Assembly (NCBI RefSeq): GCF_900103325.1
Contig: NZ_FMXM01000023.1
Span: 1-64,000, forward strand
Origin: Mesorhizobium qingshengii
Lineage (GTDB): Bacteria; Pseudomonadota; Alphaproteobacteria; Rhizobiales; Rhizobiaceae
Length of the DNA: 64,000 bases
Direction of reading: 5' to 3'
The notes below the pieces were generated by a model. It saw only the letters and a list, made by a program, of their open reading frames with translations. It ran no database searches and was not told the origin of the DNA. Each line of letters opens with the position of its first letter. The first letter of the stretch is position 1. Below are positions 34,987-43,647 of the stretch, one piece after another. The translations under genes and the position numbers were made by a program.

Positions 34987-34999
34987 GGGGGCTCTTTCC

Positions 35000-35227
35000 T
35001 TCCCCCTTTGTGGGGTGAGCAGCCGGTTCGCGAAGCGAATTCATCGTGCCGGTGGCACGATGAAAGGCCGGCGAACGCCGGGACGCTGCGAAGCAGCGGG
35101 GACCCGGCAGGTGGATCGGCCACCACTCGGCCCTTCGCAGGCTCAGGGCGTTCGAAGCTCGAAAAGCCAAGCAATTGGCTTTTCGTCCGCTACGCGGACC
35201 GCTTCTCACCCCACAGGGCGAGAAGGC
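35000..35227. repeat. Palindromic intergenic repeat
   Basis: Arms CCCTTTGTGGGGTGAGCAGCC and the reverse-complement-like CTTCTCACCCCACAGGG flank a ~180-base centre. This is a different family from the RIME-like units. Confidence 0.55.
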
Positions 35228-35256
35228 AGAACCAGCGCCAGCGCTCGCCCGCCCTC

Positions 35257-35559
35257 TCAAGCCCGCTTCGATCCCTCCAGCGGCACCTCGCGGTCGTTCA
35301 GCATCCGCGCTTCGCTGCGCACCCGCTGGCGCTCGTCGATGAACGCCGCCTGGATCGACACCGCGGCGCCCGGCAGCCCGTCGGCGCGGCAGGCCGAGCA
35401 GACGATGCGGCCCGACAATGCGGCCAGCGGCGTGTTCCCCGTCACCCCGAACCGCTTCAGCTGATCGGGCCGCCACCACCTGTTGCGGCCGCAATCGGCG
35501 CACTCGACCGATATCGAGGCGACATGCGCTATCACCGGTTCCTTGCCTGGCAATGCCAT
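35257..35559 (-). CDS. Small zinc-ribbon protein
   Basis: 100 aa. Two CxxC knuckles (VECADCGRNRWW and IVCSACRADG) form a zinc ribbon; the rest is unrecognised. GGGAGGGG lies before ATG 35,559. It is divergent from the 35,746 gene, with the 18-bp element between them, and probably belongs to the phage-like block. Confidence 0.7.
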   Translation of the reverse strand: MALPGKEPVIAHVASISVECADCGRNRWWRPDQLKRFGVTGNTPLAALSGRIVCSACRADGLPGAAVSIQAAFIDERQRVRSEARMLNDREVPLEGSKRA

Positions 35560-35668
35560 CGCCCCTCCCTTGCCTTTTGTTCCTGATTTGTTCGCATATT
35601 CCTGCCTTTTTGCGCGAGAGTCGAGTCGCGCTTTTCAAACTTCTCCAAAAGTTTTTCTTCTACAAAAA

Positions 35669-35704
35669 TTTGAGTTATGCTTATATATACTCACAAATGT
35701 GAGT
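35669..35704. promoter_or_regulatory. 18-bp shared element (copy 2) plus perfect 16-bp palindrome
   Basis: TTTGAGTTATGCTTATAT (35,669-35,686) repeats the repressor-promoter element in reverse orientation. ACTCACAAATGTGAGT (35,689-35,704) is a perfect palindrome immediately after. Together they form a likely operator upstream of the gene at 35,746. Confidence 0.6.
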
Positions 35705-35745
35705 CGGAGGGAGAACCGCCCGCCGCATCAGTTCCGGGAGCGACG

Positions 35746-36114
35746 ATGCACGCCCTTGCCGCCGATTTCGCCCGCGCCTGCGGTTACACCGGCGACAGCC
35801 CTGCTTTGCTCGAAGCCTTCGAGGCGATCCGCCGCAACGGGATCGAGCGTGCCCGCCACGATCACATGAGCCGCAAGGCCGTCATCGACGAGCTGAAGCA
35901 GTCGGAAGCACTGTTCTTGGCCTCGATCGGCCCGGCCCTGTCGGCGGAAGAAGCCATCGAGGACGCCACCCGCTTCATCGCCTGCTGGCGCAACATGCCG
36001 CGCTGGCGCCAGGAGCGGCGCCTGGCCGACCTCATCAGGGCCAGGCAGCAACGCCTCGTGGCGCGCTTCTTTCGTCGATACGGCCACCGGCTCTGGGCAA
36101 GGGAGGCGGCGTGA
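35746..36114 (+). CDS. Hypothetical protein controlled by the 18-bp element
   Basis: 122 aa from ATG 35,746 (CGGGAG upstream). It is helical and basic at the C-terminus (CWRNMPRWRQERRLADLIRARQQRLVARFFRRYGH). I recognise no family. The presumed operator is 42-77 bases upstream of the start. Confidence 0.6.
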   Translation: MHALAADFARACGYTGDSPALLEAFEAIRRNGIERARHDHMSRKAVIDELKQSEALFLASIGPALSAEEAIEDATRFIACWRNMPRWRQERRLADLIRARQQRLVARFFRRYGHRLWAREAA

Positions 36115-36150
36115 GCCACAGCGAGTCTGGGAGGCGCCAGCGTTGGCATC

Positions 36151-36324
36151 GCCTTCTCCCCTTGTGGGAGAAGGTGGTTCGGCGCGCTAGCGCCGAGACG
36201 GATGAGGGGTACTGGAAGAAATGAGGCGTCGGTAATTCTGCTCTGTCAAAGCGTCTGCCAAGCTGGAACACCCCTCATCCGACCGAGCTCCGCTCGGCCA
36301 CCTTCTCCCACAAGGGGAGAAGGG
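36151..36324. repeat. RIME-like inverted repeat pair
   Basis: CCTTCTCCCCTTGTGGGAGAAGG and its inverted copy CCTTCTCCCACAAGGGGAG flank a centre with CGCGCTAGCGCC and GAGCTCCGCTC dyads. It fills the gap before the convergent permease gene. Confidence 0.7.
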
Positions 36325-36344
36325 ATCACCGCCATGCCCAGCCC

Positions 36345-37361
36345 TCACCTTCGCACCCGCGATTTCAGCCAGCGGTCAAACGCCACCGCCAGGATCAGGA
36401 TCAGGCCGATGACGATGCTTTGCGTGTAGGACGAGACGTTGTTGAACTGCAGCCCGTTCTGCAGCACGCCGATCAGCGCCGCCCCCACCACCGTGCCGCC
36501 GACCGAGCCGATGCCGCCGAACAGCGAGGTGCCGCCGATGACGACGGCCGAAATGACAGTCAGTTCGTAGCCGATGCCGGCCACCGCTTCCGACGAGTTG
36601 AGCCTGGCCGACAGCACGAAGGCGGCAAGCCCGGCGAAGAAGCCGACGATGACATAGACCGAGACCAGGATGCGGTCGACGCGCAGGCCCGACAGCCGTG
36701 CCGCCTCGGCATTGCCGCCGACGGCATAGACGGCGCGGCCGTAGCGCGTGTATCGCAGCACGATGTGGCACAGGATGGCGGCCATCGCGAAGATGATCGC
36801 CGGCACCGGCACCGGGCCGATCAGGCCGGTTCCGAACCAGCGCATCGAGGCGTCGAAGCCCGAGATCGGGCCGCCATTGGAGATGGTCAGCGTCAGCCCG
36901 CGAAACACCGTCAGCCCGCCCAGCGTGACGACGAAGGGCGGCACTTTCAGCCGGGTGATGGCCAGCCCCTGCACGCCGCCGGCAGCGGCGCCCACCACGA
37001 CAGCGGCCAGAAGCGCGGCGAACCAGCCATAGCCTTGCGTGCCTGACGTCGACAGCGACAGCGTGTTGGCGGTGCCGCCCTTGGCGACCACGGCGGCGAC
37101 CATGCCGCAGAAGGCGAGCAGCGAGCCGACCGAGAGATCGATGCCGGCGGTGAGGATGACGAAGGTCATGCCAAGCGCGATCAGCCCGGTGATGGAGATC
37201 TGGCGCGTGATGTTGAACAGGTTGATCGGATCCATGAAGCTCGGCTTCAGCACGGTGAAAACGACGATCAGCGCGGCCAGGAACAGGAGCGGCCCGAAAC
37301 TCATCAACAGCCGCGCGAAATTGATGCCGCCACGCTGGTTCTGTTCGCCCGCCACGCTCAT
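36345..37361 (-). CDS. Sugar ABC transporter, permease (RbsC-like)
   Basis: 338 aa CUT2 permease with about ten membrane helices. Landmarks are ILTAGIDLSVGSLLAFCGM, RYTRYGRAVYAVGGNAEAARLSGL and VISAVVIGGTSLFGGIGSVGGTVVGA. Its start overlaps the ATPase stop by 4 bases (ATGA). It is the last gene of the second sugar importer. Confidence 0.9.
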   Translation of the reverse strand: MSVAGEQNQRGGINFARLLMSFGPLLFLAALIVVFTVLKPSFMDPINLFNITRQISITGLIALGMTFVILTAGIDLSVGSLLAFCGMVAAVVAKGGTANTLSLSTSGTQGYGWFAALLAAVVVGAAAGGVQGLAITRLKVPPFVVTLGGLTVFRGLTLTISNGGPISGFDASMRWFGTGLIGPVPVPAIIFAMAAILCHIVLRYTRYGRAVYAVGGNAEAARLSGLRVDRILVSVYVIVGFFAGLAAFVLSARLNSSEAVAGIGYELTVISAVVIGGTSLFGGIGSVGGTVVGAALIGVLQNGLQFNNVSSYTQSIVIGLILILAVAFDRWLKSRVRR

Positions 37362-38935
37362 CGTGCCTGCCCCTTCGCGTCCTGCCTGTCGAGCGCCATC
37401 AGTTCCATCAGCTTTTCCTCGTTTGCCTCGACGCCCTGCATCTGCCCGGTGATGCGCCCCCTACGCATGGTGACGATGCGGTCCGACACCGCCAGCACCT
37501 CGGGCAGTTCGGACGAGATCATCATCACCGCGATGCCACGCGCCGCAAGCTGCACCAGGATCTGGTGCACCTCGGTCTTGGCGCCGACATCGACGCCGCG
37601 CGTCGGCTCGTCGACGATCAGCACCTTGGGATCGCGCGCCAGCCAGCGCGCCAGGATCACCTTCTGCTGGTTGCCGCCCGACAGGCCCTCGATCGCCTGC
37701 TCGGCCGATGCCATGCGGATCGACAGCATCTTGCGGAACCCGGCAAGCGCATCGCGCTCGCGCCTCTCGGCCATGAAGCCGAAGCCGTTGCTGAAATGCC
37801 CGAGCGACGCGATGGAGAAATTCGGCAGGATACCCAATGCGGCAAAGATCGCCTGGTGCTTGCGGTCCTCCGGCACCAGGCCGATGCCGAGCGCGATGGC
37901 ATCGGCCGGTGAAGCCGGTGCGATCGGCTTGCCGTCGAGCGTGATCGTTCCCGCCGCGATGCGGTCGGCGCCAAAGATGGCGCGCGCCAGCTCGGTGCGG
38001 CCCGAGCCGACGAGACCGGCAACGCCGAGGATTTCACCGGCCTTGAGATCGATGTCGACGCCGTCGAGCACGATGGCATGGGGCGCCTCGGGGTCGCGCA
38101 CGGTGCGCAAGCCGCGCACCGAGAGCCTGATGTCGCCGGCAACGGCGCGCTGTACCGGCCGCGCATAGAGTTCGGACGCGGCGCGGCCGACCATCTTCTC
38201 GATGATGGCAGGCAGTTCGATCGGTCCGTTGTCGCGGTCGAGATGCCCGGCCAGCCGGCCGTCGCGCAGCACCGTCATGCGGTCGCAGATGGCCGCGGCC
38301 TCCTCCAGCCGGTGGGTGACGAACATGATCGCGACCTTGTCCTTGCGCAGCCGGTCCATGATCGACAGCAGGCGCTGCACCTCGGTCTCGGTCAGCGCCG
38401 AGGTCGGCTCGTCCATGATGATCAGCCGGCTTTTCAGCGACAGCGCGCGCGCGATCTCGACCAGCTGCTGTTCGGCCACCGACAGCGCCGAGACCGGCGT
38501 CATCGGATCGATCGTCAGACCGACCCGGGCGATGATCGCGAGGGAGTCTTCCTCCATGCGCCGCCAGCTGACCAGCCCGAGCGGTCCGGTCGGCGCGCGG
38601 CCGATGAAGATGTTCTCCGCCACCGTCAGCGTCGGGATCAGGCTCAGCTCCTGGTAGATGGTGACGATGCCGAGCCGCTTGGCATCCTGCGGGCTCGCCG
38701 GCTGATAGTCGGTGCCGTCGAAGGTGATGCGGCCGCTGGACGGCGGCATGACGCCGGACAGGATTTTCAGCAGCGTCGACTTGCCGGCGCCGTTCTCGCC
38801 GAGCAGCCCGAGGATTTCGCCGGGCCTTATGTCGAGCGAGACGTCGCTCAACGCGGTGACGCCGGAAAAATGCTTGGTGACGCCCTCGACGGAAAGCAGG
38901 ATGGGTTCAGGCGATGCGGCTTCAGCTGCGGGCAA
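37358..38935 (-). CDS. Sugar ABC transporter, double-domain ATPase (RbsA-like)
   Basis: 525 aa with two nucleotide-binding domains: Walker A GENGAGKST and signature LSVAEQQLVEIARAL in the first, GLVGSGRTELAR and LSGGNQQKVILARWL in the second. As usual in CUT2, the second Walker A is degenerate (GSGRT). I chose the TTG at 38,935 because GGGGAG lies 6 bases upstream; the longer frame to 38,977 runs into a RIME-like repeat. Confidence 0.88.
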   Translation of the reverse strand: MPAAEAASPEPILLSVEGVTKHFSGVTALSDVSLDIRPGEILGLLGENGAGKSTLLKILSGVMPPSSGRITFDGTDYQPASPQDAKRLGIVTIYQELSLIPTLTVAENIFIGRAPTGPLGLVSWRRMEEDSLAIIARVGLTIDPMTPVSALSVAEQQLVEIARALSLKSRLIIMDEPTSALTETEVQRLLSIMDRLRKDKVAIMFVTHRLEEAAAICDRMTVLRDGRLAGHLDRDNGPIELPAIIEKMVGRAASELYARPVQRAVAGDIRLSVRGLRTVRDPEAPHAIVLDGVDIDLKAGEILGVAGLVGSGRTELARAIFGADRIAAGTITLDGKPIAPASPADAIALGIGLVPEDRKHQAIFAALGILPNFSIASLGHFSNGFGFMAERRERDALAGFRKMLSIRMASAEQAIEGLSGGNQQKVILARWLARDPKVLIVDEPTRGVDVGAKTEVHQILVQLAARGIAVMMISSELPEVLAVSDRIVTMRRGRITGQMQGVEANEEKLMELMALDRQDAKGQAR

Positions 38936-38963
38936 TGGTTGCTCCCCGAGACATGGGACGTCT

Positions 38964-39092
38964 GCGCTGCCCCTCACCCTTACCCTCTCCCCGTATAGAG
39001 ACGGGGAGAGGGAGTCGCCAGCGTCGGAGCGCTTCCCTTCTCCCCGTCACTTGACGGGGAGAAGGTGCCGGCAGGCGGATGAGGGGCGGCGC
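38964..39092. repeat. RIME-like repeat pair in the sugar-transport operon
   Basis: Two inverted hairpin units (CTCTCCCCGTATAGAGACGG and CTTCTCCCCGTCACTTGACG) within the 217-base gap between binding-protein and ATPase genes. In this position it can act as an mRNA processing or attenuation site. Confidence 0.75.
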
Positions 39093-39152
39093 AAACTTCG
39101 GCGATCGATCTTGCTCGCGGGACACTGTCCCGACCATGCCGATCACAAGTCC

Positions 39153-40100
39153 CTACTTCGTCTCGCCAATCCGCTCCGCCTTGTCGAGATTGTCCTTGCC
39201 GATGACGATCGGCGTCAACAGCACCAGCTTCTCCTTCGGCTCGGTCTTGTCCTTGGCATAGGCGACCGCGATGCGCACGGCCGTGCGCGACTGCTCGCCC
39301 GGGAACTGCTCGACGGTGCCGGCAAGCTTGCCGTCGCGCACCGCGACCAGCGCTTCCGGCAGCGCGTCGAAGCCGTAGATCTTGACGTCGGTGAAGTTGC
39401 GCGCCGCACACGCCTCCATGGCGCCCAGCGCCATGTCGTCATTGGCACAGACGATGGCGTCCGGCTTGCCGTTGGCGGCAAGGCCGGCCTCGGTCACCGA
39501 CAGTGCCTCGGCGCGGGCGAAGTTGGCGGTCTGCTCGAAGATGATCTGGTACTTGTCCTTCAGGGGATCGAGCACGTTGTGCACGCCCTTGTTGCGGTCG
39601 ATCGCGGGCCCAGCACCCGGCTGGCCCTGCAGGTGGAAGATCTTGGCGCCGTTGGGGAACGCCGCCACCATGGCGCTGGCCTCCGCCTCGCCGCCCTTGA
39701 CGTTGTCGGCGCCGACATGGGCGAGGATGCCCTCGACGCCGTCGACGCGGCGGTCGATCGTCACCACCGGAACACCCGCCTTGACCGCTTCCTCGATGGC
39801 CGGCGCCAGCGCGTTGACGTCGAGCGGCGAGATGACGATGGCGTTGACCTTCTGCACCAGGGCGGCCTCGATATCGGCGGTCTGCTTGGTGGCCGAGTTC
39901 TGGCCGTCGCTCTCGGTCAGGTTGACGCCCTGCGCGGCGGCTTCCGCCTTGATCTCGTTCAGCATGTGCACGAAGAACGGAAAGCCGAGATTGGGCACCG
40001 AGCCAAGGATGGTGAGCTTGTCTTCGGCGAACACCGAGGGCGCGGCAAGCATCATGGCGCCGAACGCCGCGGACGACAGCAGGAATTCACGTCTGTTCAT
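39153..40100 (-). CDS. Sugar ABC transporter, periplasmic binding protein (RbsB-like), Tat-type signal
   Basis: 315 aa Peripla_BP_4 protein. The signal MNRREFLLSSAAFGAMMLAA has a twin-arginine-like RREFL motif (cut near VFAED). The mature protein carries SVPNLGFPFFVHMLNEIKAEA and CANDDMALGAMEACA. GGAGGATCC lies before ATG 40,100. It is the first gene of the second importer; the sugar is unknown. Confidence 0.88.
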   Translation of the reverse strand: MNRREFLLSSAAFGAMMLAAPSVFAEDKLTILGSVPNLGFPFFVHMLNEIKAEAAAQGVNLTESDGQNSATKQTADIEAALVQKVNAIVISPLDVNALAPAIEEAVKAGVPVVTIDRRVDGVEGILAHVGADNVKGGEAEASAMVAAFPNGAKIFHLQGQPGAGPAIDRNKGVHNVLDPLKDKYQIIFEQTANFARAEALSVTEAGLAANGKPDAIVCANDDMALGAMEACAARNFTDVKIYGFDALPEALVAVRDGKLAGTVEQFPGEQSRTAVRIAVAYAKDKTEPKEKLVLLTPIVIGKDNLDKAERIGETK

Positions 40101-40410
40101 GGGATCCTCCTCCACAAGAACGCACGCCCCCGAAAACCGGGACCGGTTTCAGGAAGGATCATGCGTCGGTTCAAAGTGTTGGAGCATCCTCCCTGCGCTA
40201 GACAACGCATGCCGCTCCAGCTGGCCGCCGCTGTAAAAAAGAGCCTCCCATCGACGCCTGCGCGCGAATGCTAACCCAGGGTCAACCATTTGTGCAACAT
40301 CGATATAACAGAGCTGCCGGGGCAAATTATCGGAATTGTCGGATTTTTGGATTTCCGCTGCGGGCCGTCCTTTACCGGATGCGAGATAGGAAGGCCGAGC
40401 CCCCGTCGGC
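40101..40410. promoter_or_regulatory. Promoter region of the second sugar importer
   Basis: No gene in these 310 bases. The stretch around 40,290-40,360 is AT-rich with the tandem pair ATCGGAATTGTCGGATTT. A dyad AAACCGG / CCGGTTT lies at about 40,134-40,150. No regulator is encoded nearby. Confidence 0.4.
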
Positions 40411-42327
40411 TCAGAGCCGGCGCCGCCCGCCAGTGGAGTGTGGCTCGCTGAGATGCGGGCGCCAGCCGTGGACCCTGTCCCGCCCCGCCGCCTTGGCACC
40501 ATAGAGGGCCTCGTCGGCGCGCCTGAGCAGATCGGCGATCTCGATCGGGGCGCTGCCGGGATCGAAGGTCCCGACACCGATGCTGACCGTGACGATGCCC
40601 TTTTCGCTGCCGGCATGCGTGAGCCCGAGGTCGCGCACCTTGCCCCTGAGGTTTTCGGCGATGACGAATGCGCCACGCGCATCGGTTTCAGGCAGGATGA
40701 GCGCGAACTCCTCTCCGCCATAGCGGGCCGCCGAGTCGGTCGGCCGCCGGGCCGTGGCCCTGATGCAGCCGGCGACGGCGCGCAGGCATTCGTCTCCCGC
40801 CGGATGGCCATAGTGGTCATTGAACTGCTTGAACCAGTCGACGTCGATGAAGAGCAGGCTGAGCGGTATCGCGCTCCGCTTGCCCCGGGCGAATTCAAGC
40901 GCCAGCGCCTCATCGAAGGCCCGGCGCGTCAACAGCTCGGTCAGCCCGTCGCGGTGCGCCAGCAGGTTCAGCTTCTCGTTGGCCACCAGCAGCTCGGCCT
41001 CGAGGTGCTTTGCCTCGGTGATGTCGGAAAAAAGGCTCAGGCTCCCGCCATCGCCGGTCGGCCTGGTCCGGACGTCGAGCCAGCGCCCGTCGGTGAGCCG
41101 GACCTGACGCTTGCTGGCTTGCATCTGCGTCGCCACGATGCTGCCGATCCAGTCCTCGACCGTGCCCTGCGGCACGATCTGTTCGCCGCGCGCGGCCGAG
41201 GCGCGCAGGATATCGCGATAGTCGGCGCCCTGCACCCGGACATCGGCCGTCAGCGGAAACATGGCCCTGTAGCGGGCGTTGCAGAGCACCAGCTTGCCAT
41301 CCTGGTCGAACATCACCAGGCCATCGGCCATCTGCGCCAGGGCGTCCGCCAGCCTCATCCGGCTTTCGGCCAGTTCGGTCTCCAGTCGCTTGCGAGCGGT
41401 GATGTCGCGATTGTGCGTGATCAGACCGACGACCGCCCCGGTCTTGTCCCTGAAGGGCGCTTTCAACGTCGCCAGCCAGCCGTCGGTGCCATCGTCATGG
41501 TGAAGGTGCTGCTCGATGGTGGACGGCACGCCCGTTGCGAGAATGGCGAGCTCGTCCTGGCGGAATCTTTGCGCCGTTTCTCGCGGGTAGAAATCGAAGT
41601 CCGTCTTGCCGATCAGCGCCTTGGCGTTGGTTGCATGCATCAGCTCGGCCGTTGCCGGATTCGCGACGATGAACCGCCCGTCGAGGTCCTTGACGTTGAG
41701 GCAATCGGGCAATGTCTCCACCACCGCCTTGAAGATGCGCCTGGAATGCAGCGCCTCGAGGCGACGCCTTTCCTGATAGAGCGCAAGCCCCGAGACCGCG
41801 ACCGAGACGAAGATGAGCAGGGTGGATGGGAGCGTCACTTTGGGCAGAACGATCTGCAGGACGGATTGTGGCAGCACGCTGAGGCCAAGCAGCGATCCGG
41901 CCGCGGTTGCCGCCCCCAGAATCATGATGTCCGCCATGGTGGGCGAACGGCCCCTCAGGGCAAGGTTGCCGGCAACACCGATCAGCATGGCGGCAGCGAT
42001 GCCCACGGCACCGGCGAACGCGCCAATACCGCCCTCGAAAGCCCGGTAGGCACCGGCCATGACTCCGGCGATAATGCCGGCGACCGGGCCACCGAAGAAG
42101 CCGGCAACGGCTATCATCGTCGCCCTTAGGTCGACAAGGACACCCGGCTGGATCTGCATCGGCGTCAGCATCAGGATGATGGCGCCGGCGCCCATCAGCA
42201 GGCCGAAGGCGGCCGCCCTTATCGCCGCCGGCTTGCGATCCAGCCACACATGCGTGTGGATCCAGACCGAGACGAACATCGCGACAACCGCGAGATTGGC
42301 CAGCAATTCGGACCAGGGCGAACCCAT
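40411..42327 (-). CDS. Membrane diguanylate cyclase (5TMR-LYT, PAS-PAS-GGDEF)
   Basis: 638 aa. Residues 1-185 hold about six membrane segments of the 5TM-LYT sensor type, followed by two PAS domains (about 200-320 and 330-450) and a GGDEF domain (about 460-625). The active site reads GGEEF near residue 532 and the inhibitory RxxD (RPTD) is five residues before it, so it should make c-di-GMP with product inhibition. No EAL domain. AAAGGAAAGG lies before ATG 42,327. c-di-GMP could link to the exopolysaccharide locus. Confidence 0.9.
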   Translation of the reverse strand: MGSPWSELLANLAVVAMFVSVWIHTHVWLDRKPAAIRAAAFGLLMGAGAIILMLTPMQIQPGVLVDLRATMIAVAGFFGGPVAGIIAGVMAGAYRAFEGGIGAFAGAVGIAAAMLIGVAGNLALRGRSPTMADIMILGAATAAGSLLGLSVLPQSVLQIVLPKVTLPSTLLIFVSVAVSGLALYQERRRLEALHSRRIFKAVVETLPDCLNVKDLDGRFIVANPATAELMHATNAKALIGKTDFDFYPRETAQRFRQDELAILATGVPSTIEQHLHHDDGTDGWLATLKAPFRDKTGAVVGLITHNRDITARKRLETELAESRMRLADALAQMADGLVMFDQDGKLVLCNARYRAMFPLTADVRVQGADYRDILRASAARGEQIVPQGTVEDWIGSIVATQMQASKRQVRLTDGRWLDVRTRPTGDGGSLSLFSDITEAKHLEAELLVANEKLNLLAHRDGLTELLTRRAFDEALALEFARGKRSAIPLSLLFIDVDWFKQFNDHYGHPAGDECLRAVAGCIRATARRPTDSAARYGGEEFALILPETDARGAFVIAENLRGKVRDLGLTHAGSEKGIVTVSIGVGTFDPGSAPIEIADLLRRADEALYGAKAAGRDRVHGWRPHLSEPHSTGGRRRL

Positions 42328-42418
42328 TGCGCGCCTTTCCTTTTGCGTGGGGCTTTCGCCGCATCGGCTCCTCGATAGGCCTTCAATGACAACAAAGCGT
42401 TACGTCTCTTGCCTGGCC

Positions 42419-42432
42419 TTGATCCGCGTCAA
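42419..42432 (+). promoter_or_regulatory. FNR/FixK-type box upstream of the universal stress gene
   Basis: TTGATCCGCGTCAA, 115 bases before the start at 42,547, matches TTGAY-N4-RTCAA exactly. Confidence 0.65.
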
Positions 42433-42546
42433 GCTGGCCCTGTGATCAAGCTGATAGCGGACCTATATCGAAGTCAGCCTCCATCAGGCTCCCGCCATCA
42501 CAAGGGCGCGTCGTCGCACGACCCTTTCACAACAGGTCAAATCATC

Positions 42547-42996
42547 ATGTACACACATCTGCTGATCGCCACGGACGGGTCGGAACTGGCCGACAAGGGC
42601 GTTGCCCAGGGCGTGGCGCTGGCCAGCCGCCTCGGCGCCGCCGTCACCTTTGTCAACATCACCGAGCCGTTCCCGATATTCGCCTGGGGCGGCGCCATGG
42701 CCGGCTATGCCGCCGGCGATGAATTCGCCGCCTATCAGGAAGGGGGCCGCCAATACGCCAGGGAAGTGCTCGACAAATGCAAGGCGTCGGCGGACCTGGC
42801 CGGCGTGCGCGCCAAGGTCCTTCATATCGAAAACAGAAAACCCGCCGAAGCGATCCTGGAACTGTCGCAGGCGCAAGGCTGCGATCTGATCGTGATGGCC
42901 TCGCACGGGCGCCGTGGACTGGGAAGGCTGCTCTTGGGCAGCCAGACCGCCGAGGTGCTGTCCTTCACCGAGATCCCGGTTCTCGTGGTTCGGTAG
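42547..42996 (+). CDS. Universal stress protein (UspA family)
   Basis: 149 aa single-domain UspA. The ATP-binding signature is MASHGRRGLGRLLLGSQTAEVL. The N-terminus HLLIATDGSELADKG is typical. I start at ATG 42,547 (MYTHLLIATDG). It is preceded by an FNR/FixK-type box, consistent with induction under low oxygen or nitrosative stress. A truncated paralogue lies at 55,864. Confidence 0.9.
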   Translation: MYTHLLIATDGSELADKGVAQGVALASRLGAAVTFVNITEPFPIFAWGGAMAGYAAGDEFAAYQEGGRQYAREVLDKCKASADLAGVRAKVLHIENRKPAEAILELSQAQGCDLIVMASHGRRGLGRLLLGSQTAEVLSFTEIPVLVVR

Positions 42997-43041
42997 GCGC
43001 GACACCAAACAACGATGCACCGGCGCGGGCCGCGCGGAACC

Positions 43042-43066
43042 AGCCGACGACCGGGGGTCGTCGGCT
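43042..43066. terminator. Bidirectional hairpin between uspA-like and bigR-like genes
   Basis: Perfect 10-bp stem AGCCGACGAC / GTCGTCGGCT with loop CGGGG between two convergent genes. No long T-run. Confidence 0.55.
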
Positions 43067-43088
43067 GCTCGCTGGCGTGCGGTGGACC

Positions 43089-43424
43089 CTACCGGCTGTC
43101 GGCCTTCGCAATTCTGGTCTGCGGGTCGCAATAGATGCCGTAGAGCGTCTGCAGGATGCGCTCAACCTCCATCGAGGCCAGCCGATAGTAGACCTGCTGG
43201 GCGTCGCGCCTTGTGTCCACGAGCTTGAGCGCCCGCAATTTTGCCAGCTGCTGCGACAGCGCCGACTGGTTCATCGCGACCAGTTCGGCCAGTTCGTTGA
43301 CGCTCGTCTCGCCGTCAAGCAGATGGCACAGGATCATCAGCCGCTTTTCATTGGCCATGGCCGCGAGCAGTTCGGACGCTTCACGCGCTTGCTTGTCCAG
43401 TTCGGTGATTTTTATATTGCGCAT
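43089..43424 (-). CDS. bigR: ArsR-family persulfide sensor (BigR/SqrR-like)
   Basis: 111 aa winged-helix repressor. Cys 33 (ILCHLL) and Cys 99 (GIYCDP) are 66 residues apart, the same spacing as the sensing pair of BigR and SqrR, which form a polysulfide bridge and release DNA. The DNA-binding helix is NQSALSQQLAKLRAL. It is adjacent to a sulfide:quinone oxidoreductase gene, its expected target. AT-rich DNA around its own start probably holds the operator. Confidence 0.82.
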   Translation of the reverse strand: MRNIKITELDKQAREASELLAAMANEKRLMILCHLLDGETSVNELAELVAMNQSALSQQLAKLRALKLVDTRRDAQQVYYRLASMEVERILQTLYGIYCDPQTRIAKADSR

Positions 43425-43528
43425 ATGAACACATTATCATATTAAGAGTTACAAATAATATTAGTCTGGCCCCGGCGCCTGTCAAGCCGATGGATCGATA
43501 CGCGGGGGATTCACGCCAGCACGTTCGT

Positions 43529-43542
43529 TTGACCCGCATCAA
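43529..43542 (+). promoter_or_regulatory. FNR/FixK-type box upstream of sqr
   Basis: TTGACCCGCATCAA, 106 bases before the sqr start, matches the consensus exactly. Confidence 0.65.
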
Positions 43543-43647
43543 ATCGCGGCCGGCCAGGATGGCGCATGATCAGCCACTGCCGGTCTCCATGTGGGAACAG
43601 CAATGTCGGCGTTGCGCCAAAGGCGACGCCGCGAAGGAGGAAAGAGC

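Noticed and set aside
40116..40410. Possible small RNA in the gap before the sugar importer
   Set aside because: Only weak dyads are visible; nothing distinguishes it from an ordinary promoter region.
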